From Prochilodus magdalenae (Eukaryota; Chordata; Actinopteri; Characiformes; Prochilodontidae): a DNA stretch of 64,000 bases. Positions within the stretch are counted from its first letter, which is position 1. Each line of letters opens with the position of its first letter. Location: the NCBI GenBank assembly GCA_024036415.1, contig JAMWET010004998.1:624001-688000 (forward strand), read 5' to 3'. The notes under the pieces were generated by a model. It was given only the letters and a program-made list of their open reading frames with translations. It did no database searches and was not told where the DNA came from. The translations under genes were made by a program, and so were the position numbers. Below are positions 25,901 through 38,059 of the stretch, in pieces.

Positions 25901-28900
25901 AACTGCAGTGTGTTTAATTAGTTACTTCAGTGAATATTATGTAATGAAGGGTAATAATAGTGATACCTCTAAGAACACCTTTAACTGGAGGAGTAAAGGA
26001 GAGAATGAACAATAAAATACTGAGATTTGATAGTATACTTAACATTAGCTTTGTGGTATGTTTCCCTGCTAAATATGTTTTCTGACACTGAAAAATTAAA
26101 AACATGTACTGAAATTTAAATAAACTGACTTTTGCATACCCTTATAGGTTGTATGCATTAACATGTGAAATGGCTAACCTGAATTAATAATAAAGTCAGT
26201 ATATAATAGCTATCATTAAAATAGCTTCAGCGGTTAGAACAGTTTTTCATTGAGAATTGTAAATAGAGCTTCCCACAAGTGAGGACTACATCTGGAAGCA
26301 AATTCTTAAAAGAGAAAAAAGAAACAAGCAAAATGTTCTAATATAACAGAATTATATTATTCTTATCCTTTACAAACTAAACTGTGTGAATGTTTTAGGT
26401 AGCCTTTATGACCAATGACTAATTTACTGTATAATTTTGATTGCTGCAAATACCAATTTGTTCACTTTTAATAAAAAAAAATTCAGTCATGTTTGTTTAA
26501 ACAGTAAAGTATTTAAAAAAATGCCCATCTGATGCATTGCTCTCATTAAACCTGAACTGTATACTGAATTCATTCCATGGCTTTAATTAATTATAAAATG
26601 TCCTCTTTATTGAAACTCACCGTGTCATTGGGGAACCATGAGGATGCTTTGCCCCAGAAATGCTCTTTTATCCTCTCTAGTCTCATACATCACTGTGTTT
26701 TCAAATTAATACATAAATAAATTGTGTAATAGGGTAGTGCAAAAGCCAAAATGTTAGCTAAGAGATGTTTACAAAACTGTGCACATCTAAGCTAAGTGAT
26801 AGCATTTAATTAAAACATGTAATTAAAGTTTATCTTCAGACAGCTTACTAATAGAATTAAATTAAACTGCTAGCATGGAAGATGATATCCATCCTGAGCG
26901 CACTACTTAAATAAATACGTGAAAGTCAACAATAATTCTTTCTAAAGGCTAATTAAACTCCCATTACCAGAATATTGGCATTACCATTGCTTCCTATCAT
27001 TCCTGCCACAGTAGTAGGCTAACATCTTGGAAAACATACAGTACACTGACCTTAAAACCTGAGCACTTCAGTTTCAGTTTGAGCAGATGCAAGAGATTTA
27101 CAGCTCCATTAGGGCCTATAGAGTGTCATAGAAATGCACTTCGGGGATTGCTTTATGGGTTTCTCGATTGGGAGGGAAGAATCACATTTAGAAATTTAGC
27201 AGCATGAATACCCTGCTTCAGAGGCTGCAGCCATAAGTTACAGGGGCAGAAGTTGTGGTAATATGGCCAGGCTTCTCCTGCCCTTTCAGATAAAGTGACA
27301 GACATTAATTGATGTGGTATCTCTGGTTCCTTCTCCATGTGCTTATACAAGAATATACAGTTCCACACACAGACACACACAAACTCTGGTTGGTTGCTGA
27401 CACGTCTTGACAGTGAACAATTACCTCGCTGTACATTTTGTGTATGACAGGAGCAAATCTTGCAAGCTAAACATGTTCCCCGCCAGAGCACAGGAGAATG
27501 TCCTTGAGCTACTCTGTACAAACGATGTGAAGTGCTGCATGATAAAATCTCTGCAGTAATAAGCTTTTCTGAAAGTGCAGTTTTTTGACACACAAGTTGT
27601 GACGCGGACAGCGGGATATCAGGTGATTTGCTTGCCAAGCCCCTTTGAGTCCTTGGCAATTAAAGACAGCGTAATTATTACAATCACCCCAACTTGGTCT
27701 GAAAGCTGACACCTGCACAATGTGAGCCACTTCACTCAGCTCTGCTGGATATCACCTGAAAAAGTCTCTTTTTTTAATCTGAGTTTTGTCAGTGGCTCTG
27801 TGAAAGTGTGTAGATGTCCAAAATATCTTGCAGATCCAAAAAGGGATTAAAAAGAAAAACTTTACTTTTATGTTTGTTTCACTAAGTAAATTTTCCTGCA
27901 TATGACCCATCAAGTGAAGCAAATGCTACACATTATGACACTCTGCAAGTTAATTGAAAATGTAATTTTATGGTATGTGTTGGGTGGTAGGTAAAAGTCC
28001 ATTTATAGCAGCAAGAGTAATTCACTCCAAAATCTCCAGGATTTCTAAGCAATAAATGAAGCAGGATAAAGGGAAAATCTGTTGTCTAATACTACTCAGG
28101 AGGCAACTAATGTGCCCTAAGCTCTCTCGACTCAGGATCAGTCTAAATGATCAATGCTTGTAAGCCCAATCAAAGCAATTCCATCACTTTATTTGGATAG
28201 ATTAATTGCCTGGACTAAAATGTACAAAGTTTGCCCTGGTGCGATTGACCTGTGGAATAAATGTGTTCCCCTTTGTTTATTGATCACCTTGACTACTTTT
28301 TTCTTCATTACCCTATTGGCATTTCTTTAAAGAACATTGCCCTAGGAGGTCATACTAGTCTGTCTTCTACAATGCCAGAATCGCCTATATTTACAGGTTG
28401 TGTAGAAAGCAGGATGCTTGACTTTTGTATTTTCGGTCTGTATCCACTCTACCCTGCAGCAACATGGATACAAACTAACCTTTAGTGATACTGAATCCCG
28501 GGCAAAAAGGCTTGTTCCTGTTTGTGTAAAACCCATTAGGTTTTTTTCCGTAAGTATGTTTTTTAAGGGTAAATTCCATTCTGTAGTAACTGAGGTTTTG
28601 CTTTAGTAAAACTTCATTGTAACTATAGCAGCATTCTCTCATTATCAGAATTTACCATTAGCAGTTACACTAGTATACTTTGAGATGTTATAAATAAGGT
28701 TTGTTGAGATACCCATGAGAAAGCTTGTATTGTCAACATGTTTATGAAAAAATTCTCTCTATTTAACCACTGGTTATGCTGCAAGAATGAAAGGGGGATA
28801 CTGTGATACTGTGGCATCAGTGGGGAAAGCCCTCTCAGTGCCCTATCCAGTACAAGCTGAAAAAATCATGAGTTTTTTCATTATTTGTTTTTTTGGTTAT

Positions 28901-30540
28901 TCGACCTTCTCTTTCGAGTATTGACTGGTCGTGCATAGACTGTTTAGTGAACTGACTTTTCTATATGACCTTTGGTATAGCAAAATACTGAAAATGACTG
29001 TCTTAAATAATTTGATATATTGTTACTTCTGCCAAAACATAACAAAGTGCCTAATTTAAAACCACCCAACATGCAGAGACAGTGGGGAGAAATGTGCAAA
29101 ATATGTCCCACTTTAGACGAAAATGCCACACAAAATGAGTCAGAAACACTTTTAATACAGACAGTGTAAATATGACTGTATTTCATACACTCTGCCTTTA
29201 AGGCTCAACGTGTGTTTTTTGTTGTGTAAATTCACTTAGCTGTTTTGCATATTTTGCACTCAGTCGTCTTCCTGATAAAGTTGGCAGGTTTTTGCCAAGG
29301 TTAACTAGCATTTACCAGCATTGGTCAGTCTCAATATGGGTGGAGCAGAGCAAAGTAAAACTCACAAATTAAATAAAAGATATATGTTGAACTATATATT
29401 GCATGGTTGCTAACAGTCTGTTATTTTTTACAAAAGAAAAAAAACTCACTCAAAAAGACTCACAGTACCTAGATTTTATAAATGTTGTATTTTTTTTACA
29501 TTCACCCCTACATTTACTAGATACATGAAGTTTGATGAAGGGAGTTGTGGAAGTGTGTAAATTTATTGGCTAACGGTGTAGTAATGTCACACTTATGATC
29601 AAATCTGTATTCCCTTGATGTTGGCATAGGATTCTCTTAATCACTAAGAAAATGAATAGCAGATACTTTCTCCTTTACAACCAAGAGTGTTTTGACAGTT
29701 AAGGAACGTGATGGATTTTTAAGGAGAAGTTGATTGTTGAAGGGAAAACGTGAGGGTGTATGACATTTCCACCCTTTTTGTGCAACACAATCCTAAGTGA
29801 TGCATTTAAGGACCTGGGCACTGGTTCTCATTTAGTGTTGCAGTTCATTCTAAATGTGTTGATGTAGTTACTATGTACTTATATATACACAAAGTGTATG
29901 AATTAGCATTAATGTTTCTTTTCCCTGGAACTACTCCACCAAACTTCACAGATGGCACTATGTGTTTGAGCAGGTAGCGTTCTTTTGGCAGTCACCAAGC
30001 CCATATTTGTCTGTCAAACTGACAGATGGTGAAGCACTTGGCATTGGACATAGCAGCCTTAGGCTTGGCCATGAAAACCCAATCCATAAAGCTCACAATA
30101 AATAGTTATTGTGCTGATGTTGGTTCAAGAGGCAGTTTGGAACTTATTAGTGAGTGCTGCAAACAAGAATTTTACACTTTTTACTTACTACACATAACTT
30201 TTAACACAGACTTCATTCTGTGAGCTTGTGTAGCTTACTGCTTCATTTCTTCTGGATTTTCACGTGACAGTAACTTCAGTAGTTGAGCAGGGAAGGGCCG
30301 GTCAGGCAGTAAAGAAATTTGAACAGATGGCATCTTATAATAATGACAAATTGAGAAACACATAAGTAATTAACCTTGTGTTTAACAAGAAGTAAATAAA
30401 AAACCTAAAAAGTGAGAAAATGATTTTGCCCCTTAAGCAGCACTGCGTAGGATTTTTTTTTTGTTAAAACTCAAAGATGCATTGTTACTGAGTGAGATGA
30501 AAAAAGAACACTCTCCTAACATTATATCGATAAAGATAAG
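22957..30540. other. Intronic sequence without recognised features
   Basis: Apart from a short TG tract near 23424 and a CA tract near 24042, I recognise nothing. A gttgggcgatattg block at 24458 is like the edge of a common fish repeat but too short to classify. The block 27060-27730 is less AT-rich and holds a 168-codon minus-strand ORF without any recognisable domain. Confidence 0.6.
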
Positions 30541-30550
30541 TTACTTAATG

Positions 30551-30610
30551 CTGTACCAGTCAAAAGTTTAGACACACCCAAATAAAAAGATGCTTTTCGT
30601 TTTCTTAAAG
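30551..30610. repeat. Possible Tc1-like terminal repeat relic
   Basis: The sequence gtaccagtcaaaagtttaga followed by cacaccc resembles the terminal repeat of a common fish Tc1 group (ending in ...accagtcaaaagtttggac). No partner terminus or transposase was found nearby, so this is a probable fragment only. Confidence 0.45.
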
Positions 30611-31139
30611 ACCCTGCAGGCTTTTGCTTAACAGTTCCCACTGATGAATCTGGATATATCACATATACTCTTAATGTATAACAGTATTATATTTTTTCTG
30701 TATTGCTCACATCTTTGATTTTTTGTGCAAAAAACATTTATCTTTTTTCAGCACAATTTAAAGTAAAAAATGATGCATGATGGACAGGCCCATAGAATTA
30801 ATCCAAAATTATGTAGAAAACAACTTTGTTAAATCAACCTCCATTGCAAGTAAAGAAAGCTGTTTTATCCTGTATCCTTTTGTAAAGGTTTAACTGCATA
30901 ATTCCATGAGTAGCTGTGTTTTTTGACAGGTACTAATATTTAGGGTAAACACAAATCCTTGGAAGACATGCCCTCTGCCTAGATTTATGTACTCGTGAAG
31001 GTCCGAAACACAGCCAACATAATAGAATGGTCTTCTGCATGTTGCATATACATGGTGCAGCTTTAATCTACAAGCCTCTGTATGCAGTTTATATCCGGCC
31101 TTGCACACTGTGTGCGGATGAAAAGCCATGTTTAATGGA

Positions 31140-34100
31140 CATTAGAGGCATGGTATTTGACGTATGCTGAGATGTATAATTGTGAGTGGTAGGTCTACAG
31201 ACAGCTTGAGGATTAGATGAGATAAGAGTCATGTCTAATTATCATGATGTACTTGGCTTTTTCCACGGTCTCTGCAAAGGTTCTTGGGTTGGGGGGTTGC
31301 AAATGCCAAATTCTCTCTGGAATAGCCCGAGATGGGATTGATTGGAGTGAGTAAAATAGACAGTGACGTACTCTTTGTCACTTCTGCCCCTGCCACTCGG
31401 CTCCCCTACAGCACCAGAGCTTTAAGCAAAATCGAATTCTCTCTTCTGCTGCCTCAGAAAATCTGTCAATAGTCATAAGCGCCTGACCTTACTATTGAAG
31501 TTAAGGGACGACTCTCTCTGTTTGTCAAGGAGACCAAGGCTATCAGTTATTGGTTGCATAACCCAGCCTGTCCATCCCGCACCAGCAAGCTGTAATACTG
31601 TAAATAATACTTTCAGCATTTCAAGTTTGTCAGTGTTCATCAGAGCCAGGAAGCCAGGTACAGTTCATTAATAGGACGGTTGTAGCATCAAAGCCTAAAG
31701 TAAGACAGTGAGAGGGGAAACGTAGAGATTAATCTGTATCACTTTCCCGTTTTTTTTTTACATGCAACAAGAAACTTTTTCAGTAGATAGACATTACATT
31801 TGAACATACGTTTGAGAATAACTTAAAGGTACTAGAGGTGCCTCGATACCTTTTTTTTATGTCTGATACAAATACTGATTCCATTACTGTCTAAATAACT
31901 AAATAGTCATCTAAATAACTAAGCTATCCAAATAACATTATACACAAGCCGTGAAACACACATTGTACTCACCTAATGGAAGAAATACATAGCCCACAAC
32001 ATTTTTCAAAGTTTCTTTTATCTAAACTTTTTTTTACCATTTAACATTCTAAAAAAAACTGAAGTTGCAGTTTTGAACGAAAGTTTAGTTAAGAATTTAC
32101 ATCATAGTGGATCATGTTGGATTATATTTTTTTCTTTCTGATGACTGATTCAGTGATTTTGGGCAGCATAGTGCTTGGCAAATAAAACTTTCATATATAT
32201 TTCAGATATTTTGTTCCTTTCATCTCACTATATTGGTTAATGCATGCTTATTTCAAGCATGTTTTTTTTTTTTTTTCAAATATGTGCCTCCAGTATAGTG
32301 ACATGACTAAGCTTATTAAAGTCATGTAAAATGTGAAAATATTTAAAATTAACTTAAAATAATTTAATAATACTCTTAAATATAATAAAGAAATATAAGA
32401 TATACAATAATTTTACCTGGCAAGTGTGTCTGACTGATGCTGACACTGTCAAGTATTTTCCCCTTCAAAAAATGGAATACGTGGACCCAACCAAAATATG
32501 TGGCCGTGATCCACTTGCACTGATCATCGCTCCCTCCAGCAAGGGTGCTGCGTCCCAGTTACTTTGGATGTTTGCTTGTGTGTCATAAAGAAATGAACCA
32601 AACTTGTTCAACAAAAATCCTTCCTGGTCAGTGTGGAATGTGAGTGTAAGTTTCCCAGGAATGTTACCACACTTCCTCTGGTATTTCTACCTGCATGCTT
32701 TCCTCAGTTTTGTGTTCTATAATAAATTAAGAGATTTTGTTCACAGAGAAATAAAAATACCTTTATTACTTTACTTTTAACCAACTTATAATTCTCTATA
32801 GAAATCTGGATCCTTTTTGAAACTTTTAGGATTGTGATTTTGCAGAAAAATATGTATACTGTAATAAGCTATAAAACAGTTCATATGATTAGACAAGTCT
32901 TTAGACTGAATAACATAATTAAACAGATAATTAACGGTTGTAGACAGTTAAGACAAAACTAGACTTATTTGGAGTTATTTTCTATGGCGACACCTTAAAG
33001 GAATGGTGAGTTTGAGAGGCTATGAGTATCAGGAAAAACGTTTTTCAACTCCTATGACTTAAGAGACATCCTTTAGGATTTGATTCACCCACTCGACCTT
33101 TTTGGCCTTTTGTTCCTCTGGCAAGAATCCCTACGCATTCATACTTACTTTCACAGATAGCACATTAATTCTCCAAAGCTCTTACTGCCCCATCTGCCCA
33201 CCTCTGTGCACTGTGAGGAGCTTAATGTGAGCAAGAGCCTGAACTACTTACAGCAGCAAGACAGGGCCTCAGCCTCCTCTACCGACATGGTTATCACACT
33301 CTCCCACCTTGGCCACAATAAGAATCAACGGCACTGTGCTACAGACTTTGCTGTTCTATAGATTAGATGCTTCTCTCCCAGCTTGAGGCAGCTCCACAGT
33401 GGGTCTGCTTTTATGAATGTGTCCTGTATGGTTGTGTCACTTGGTTTCTGTATGTTCTGTGCAGACATTTAGATTATTTATTGTCTGTATTATGCCTAGG
33501 AAAGGGCTTCATTGCTTACAAAAGTTCAGTTTTAGTTCAGTTTCACTAAGCCATCCCGATCCTGTACCAAGATCAACTAGATAGTCTGAGTGAATATTTC
33601 CCTTATAAGCTCCATTCTTCTCTTCGGTCGTCAAACTGTCTTTCTGCTGAAGCCCTGACCAAATGAAGGGTGAGGACATTTGTGTGGGGGTGCCCCTGGA
33701 GAGACACGTTCTGTCGCAAGCTCTGGGTGACCTTATCACACGTCTGGGGCGTAATTCCTGCACTGACAGGGATGCATCCTTTAGAGAGACGTCCTGCTGA
33801 TTGATAGAGGTGCAGAGAGCCTGACCATCAGTCATCCTGGACACACACACGATAGGAATGATGGGAGCTTCTCTACTTCTTGTCATAGCCTCCATGGGAT
33901 GGCTTCATACTGTCCCCTCCTAGATTCATTCACATACAGCATTCTCTCATTATCTCCATTATTGGAGGATTGTGGCACTTTGTCAGTTATTGTTTTCAGT
34001 GCTGTAAAAGACAAACTAAAGCGTAAATGGCAAGATAATTATCTGATGAGTATCAGGGGTGTATGAAAAAAATCGGAACTATGCAGGGGCCATCTAGGAC

Positions 34101-34700
34101 TTAGCCAATTCTGTTGGTGTGGGGCGGGGGGGCTGGGTGGGCAAAGGGGAACGGAATACAATGGGCTTGTCAGTAGGTCTTTGAGATTGTTCAGTTGTCC
34201 TGCATTTTAATCTTCAGTTAAATTCGTCATCATATATATTTAAACTACTTAAAACCTTATATAATAGTTCTTTTAAGTCCAACGAGTACACACTAACAGG
34301 GCTTGGATTGCTATGTGAATATAAGCAGGAAAACCAGCAAGTTTACAACTAAAACGAATGAGTGCGTTAAATGAAGAATGTTAAAGCAGAGGTGGTGGAA
34401 GGCTGGAGCACGCCTGAGGTTTGAAGGACATGACATTTAATATGAAGATACATCTATTCTTAATGCATGGTTTTCTAGTCTTTCTGGAAGTCTATTTTCC
34501 ATCAGGGGGCTATGAATTATTCAACAGCGTGAAGACTGTTATTATGGCGATCAGCAGTTATTCTCTTTAAAAAACTGTAGACCATTAATCAGTCATTACT
34601 GCAAAGGTGGTTCCATTATTTACATCATTACGAGACCTTTACCTCCTCATTTCCTTAGCTGGGAGACATCATACTGAGACAACAAGCAAACGCTAATACA
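31140..34700. other. Intronic sequence without recognised features
   Basis: Nothing here is recognisable as a gene or complete repeat. gaggtgcctcgatacc (31837) and the following gataca/gattcc words resemble the edge of a non-autonomous DNA transposon. A 128-codon minus-strand ORF (33509-33895) has no recognisable domain. Confidence 0.55.
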
Positions 34701-34713
34701 GTAACTAAGAACA

Positions 34714-34717
<4 letters not shown>

Positions 34718-34770
<53 letters not shown>
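34718..34770. repeat. (GT)n(GA)n compound microsatellite
   Basis: About 22 GT units pass directly into GA units. Nearby ORFs are Thr-His or Ser-Leu translations of the repeat. Confidence 0.95.
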
Positions 34771-34869
34771 AAGTGTGTGTGAGCGTATGTGTGAAAGGAG
34801 TATTAGAGAGCATTAGAGAAAAAGAGTAAGCATTATTGTTGGTCAATAGAATTTTGCTTGCTAGCACTA

Positions 34870-37770
34870 GTCAGTCATTAGTATTCAGTGATTCACAATA
34901 GCGTCACTTCATTGTGTAAGTAGGTGCTTGAGGATTGATTATTCATGCAGCTTTAGTGTGTTTCTTGAAGCCACGGTAGTGTCAGGCATTAGCTGAATAA
35001 CACTTCTGCACTACATGTCTTAAAACAATGGATACTTTGTGCAGAGTTTCCACTGGGAAGCCGGAACCAAAAATGCTGTTGGAATCTGTGATACATTCCT
35101 AATCTAATTCTAAGTCTTCACCGGTAAGATGCAGTTGATGCTTCCAAATGCATCCCATGTCATTGTGTGTCAAATCACAGCAGGACTGATAGCCTGCCTA
35201 CCAGTCTCCCAGCATGATGACTCTTATCATGCCAGCTTTAGAGAGAGACCCCCTAACAAGATTCTCTTCTGTCTCAAAATTAGGGTGGGTTATCTTTAAG
35301 AGCAGCAGACTGGGGGGAAACCATCACAATTATCATATCGCTGCTGGTTATCGATTTTCTCTGGCCTCTGAGAACGAGGGGGGTGACAGAGGAACATCCT
35401 CGTTCCAAACAAAAAGCTCCTATAATTTACTGGGTCCCCTTGCTCTGCTGAAGAACAGCTACAAATTATTCTCCATTTAGAGCAATCTGTGTTGCTGCTC
35501 AATACAAAGCCATTATTGCCCCGGAGAAACGAAGTGACATCTCTGTAGAGCAACGGCTGCCATCACACAGGACTGTGAAAGCAACTGTGATGGATGTTGC
35601 TCAGATGTAATGACTGAACTTGTGGCTTGCTCCATCGTAGAGAAGGAGGTTTAAGCCATTGTGTGGTGGGTGGTTATCGGGACCTAGTTTCAGTCTGTAT
35701 TGTCAACTGAAATCGAGCTGGGTGAATAAATTGCCTCGTGTTGCAGCCATGAGAGAAGCTCATAAATCGAAAAACGCAAGAAAAAAAAAAATACATATAT
35801 GGAGGTTACCCACATCTAATGCAACTGTGCTTGGCACAGTTACTTATTTTTGCACTACAGATGCTCACCACTACAAGTTGTGCGACTTTTTGAAAGGGTT
35901 GAATGTGGTGGATTGTTTGGTGCCCCAGGACTGGTGCCAGCTCTGGGAGCCTCTAGGCGGATTTCTGAGTGGCCTGAATGCTTCTGATTGTTTAATGAGC
36001 TGCTAATTACAAACAGTAGCAACTCCATTCAGTGGTGAATTCAGACCAGCTGCTAATACCACTGGCAGAGAGAAGTGTAATGTCCCACTAGCACCATAGA
36101 CAGAGCTAAAACAATGCTTCATCAGGCCACACTGCATGCAGCTTATTTCACTCTAGCTCATGCTGAAACATGCAGATCTATAATGTTTTTTTACAATCGG
36201 CAAGACATTCTTACTTGATGTTAAAACTGCTCTTGATTGTAAAATTAAATATGGGCTCCATACGATACTAAGGAACTAAAGGAACTGCAGTGTCCTACCT
36301 TAAAAACAGTGCAGTAGCACATTTATTAGTAATAGTACTTTAGGTATGTTAGTGTTTTAAATTAATTCCTACAGTTGTGTCGATGTACTGCAGTAGGTCA
36401 GTACTCAGTGTGTCAGAACAGGGTGTTTTAGATCACAAAACAAGAGGCTGTCAATACAAGCATCCTTGCTGATATCGGAGACCCACAAAAATACAAAATT
36501 CACTTGAATAAATTATTTTCAAAAACATTTCATTCCTATTCGATTGTGAAAAAATAGCACTACTGAGTCTGTCTGTCACAAGTTCTCACATGGGCCTGGG
36601 CCACTGCATAAATTGCACTGCATGATGAACTGGAGTCACTTTGATGATTTAAAATGAACTGCAGATCCAGCTGAAATGGGCAAATAATTCAACAATGGTA
36701 GTGTGGTAATGACAGCAGAGAGTTCATAACCCAGCTCTGCCGCAGAGAGTGATCTGCACTCGGAGTGATCTCAAAACCCCTGTTTGGAAACACTTCAGAG
36801 CATAACTGAAAGGTTAGTAGGCGGCAAACTGTGGAACCTTGAGATAAAGTTGCATGTAAGCTACAGTTAGCATGCATCCATTTCAGTTCCTACATAAATT
36901 CATGCTCCCTCTGATAAGTCGTGGTCGTGGGCGCTCATTCACGCAGCTTGGAAATAATAGAAGCACAGAGCAGAGATACTTTCATAGTTGCAGTCTTGTT
37001 TGGTGCTGATTTCTTGCTGCTCCTGGAAGTAAAGGGTAATGTGAGTTCGATGTAAACTCTTGAATGGTTTGAACCAAAGTGTTTTTGGAAAGCAGTCTCG
37101 GCCAACTTTGTTACTACACACGATGTTTAAACAGTATTGCACTGCAGAATGTAGTATTGTGCTTGTAATGCCATGAAAAAGAAAAACTGTAGGTCTTTCC
37201 TTTAGAGAATTTGTAGAGAAAGCCAGGATTTCAGTAAGTACACTTTCCTATACCATCAAAACACTTTGGAGAAAACTCTGGGAAAAGGCAGACCTAAAAC
37301 CACAACAGAATCAGAAGAAAAGTTGAACAAAAGTTGGAAAGTTGAAGAAAAGATGCATGTTTGACTCGTCGAATGGTTGTAAGGAGATGGCAAAATGAGA
37401 AAAAAGGCTTGCCATACAGCTGCAAACTGGAGAAACGTCTCATGGAATGATGAATTTGGTTTTAAAGTCTAAAGGGTTTTTACTTATCCCTGCAAAAGGT
37501 GGTTACTTTGACAAGTCAAAGCACATTTTTAAATGTCAAGTTTGTTTTTATTGTTATTCCTCAATATAATGTGTATACTTTGGAACAAAATGTTATTGTT
37601 CGGGCCCCATGGTGCAACAGCAGAACTCAGAATCCAAATGCATAACAGTGGGAAACAAGTGCAGAATCTACAGTAAATACACCAATTTATTTACACCAAA
37701 CATTTAAATAATTAAAAATTTGAAGTGCATATGTGCAGTGATGGTAAAGGGATCAGTCATGGTGGATGCT
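34870..37770. other. Intronic sequence without recognised repeats
   Basis: No gene or mobile element recognised. The parts 35200-35620 and 35880-36130 are less AT-rich than average and free of simple repeats, which makes them possible conserved non-coding blocks, though only alignment could show this. Confidence 0.5.
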
Positions 37771-37799
37771 GGAAAGGCTCTAGATTAGTTTAGCTGGAT

Positions 37800-38050
37800 G
37801 TTGGAGGGGCATCAGTGCATTCAGTTAGCTATTCCAGAGCCTGGTGCTGGTGGAACAGCTTCTCTGGTACCTTCTGCCAGATGGCAAGAGGGTGAAGAGC
37901 CCATGAGAGGCATGAGAGGGGTCGTCCACAATGCTGGCTGCCTTGCAGATGCAGCTGTTGTGGTAGAAGGCGTCAGTGGTGGGTATAGATGATTTTTTTT
38001 TAGCTGCCCTTCCAATCCACTGCAGGGTCCTGCGGTGCGAGGCGGTTTTA
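37800..38050 (-). mobile_element. LINE reverse-transcriptase ORF 3' fragment
   Basis: In the minus-strand frame the segment reads HNSCICKAASIVDDPSHASH followed by GLFTLLPSGRRYQRS. The series KAASI-x-DPSH-x-x-H-x-LF-x-LLPSGRRYxRS is typical of the extreme C-terminus of fish non-LTR retrotransposon ORF2 proteins. The rest of the element is missing. It is not visibly the same subfamily as the 20.6-kb fragment, because the overlap is too small to judge. Confidence 0.7.
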
Positions 38051-38059
38051 AATTTGTTT

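Noticed and set aside
33509..33895. 128-codon minus-strand ORF
   Set aside because: No recognisable domain, composition like non-coding sequence, inside a galntl6 intron and antisense to it.
35659..36006. 115-codon plus-strand ORF
   Set aside because: No domain or flanking splice sites that suggest an exon, and it does not match any GALNT segment.
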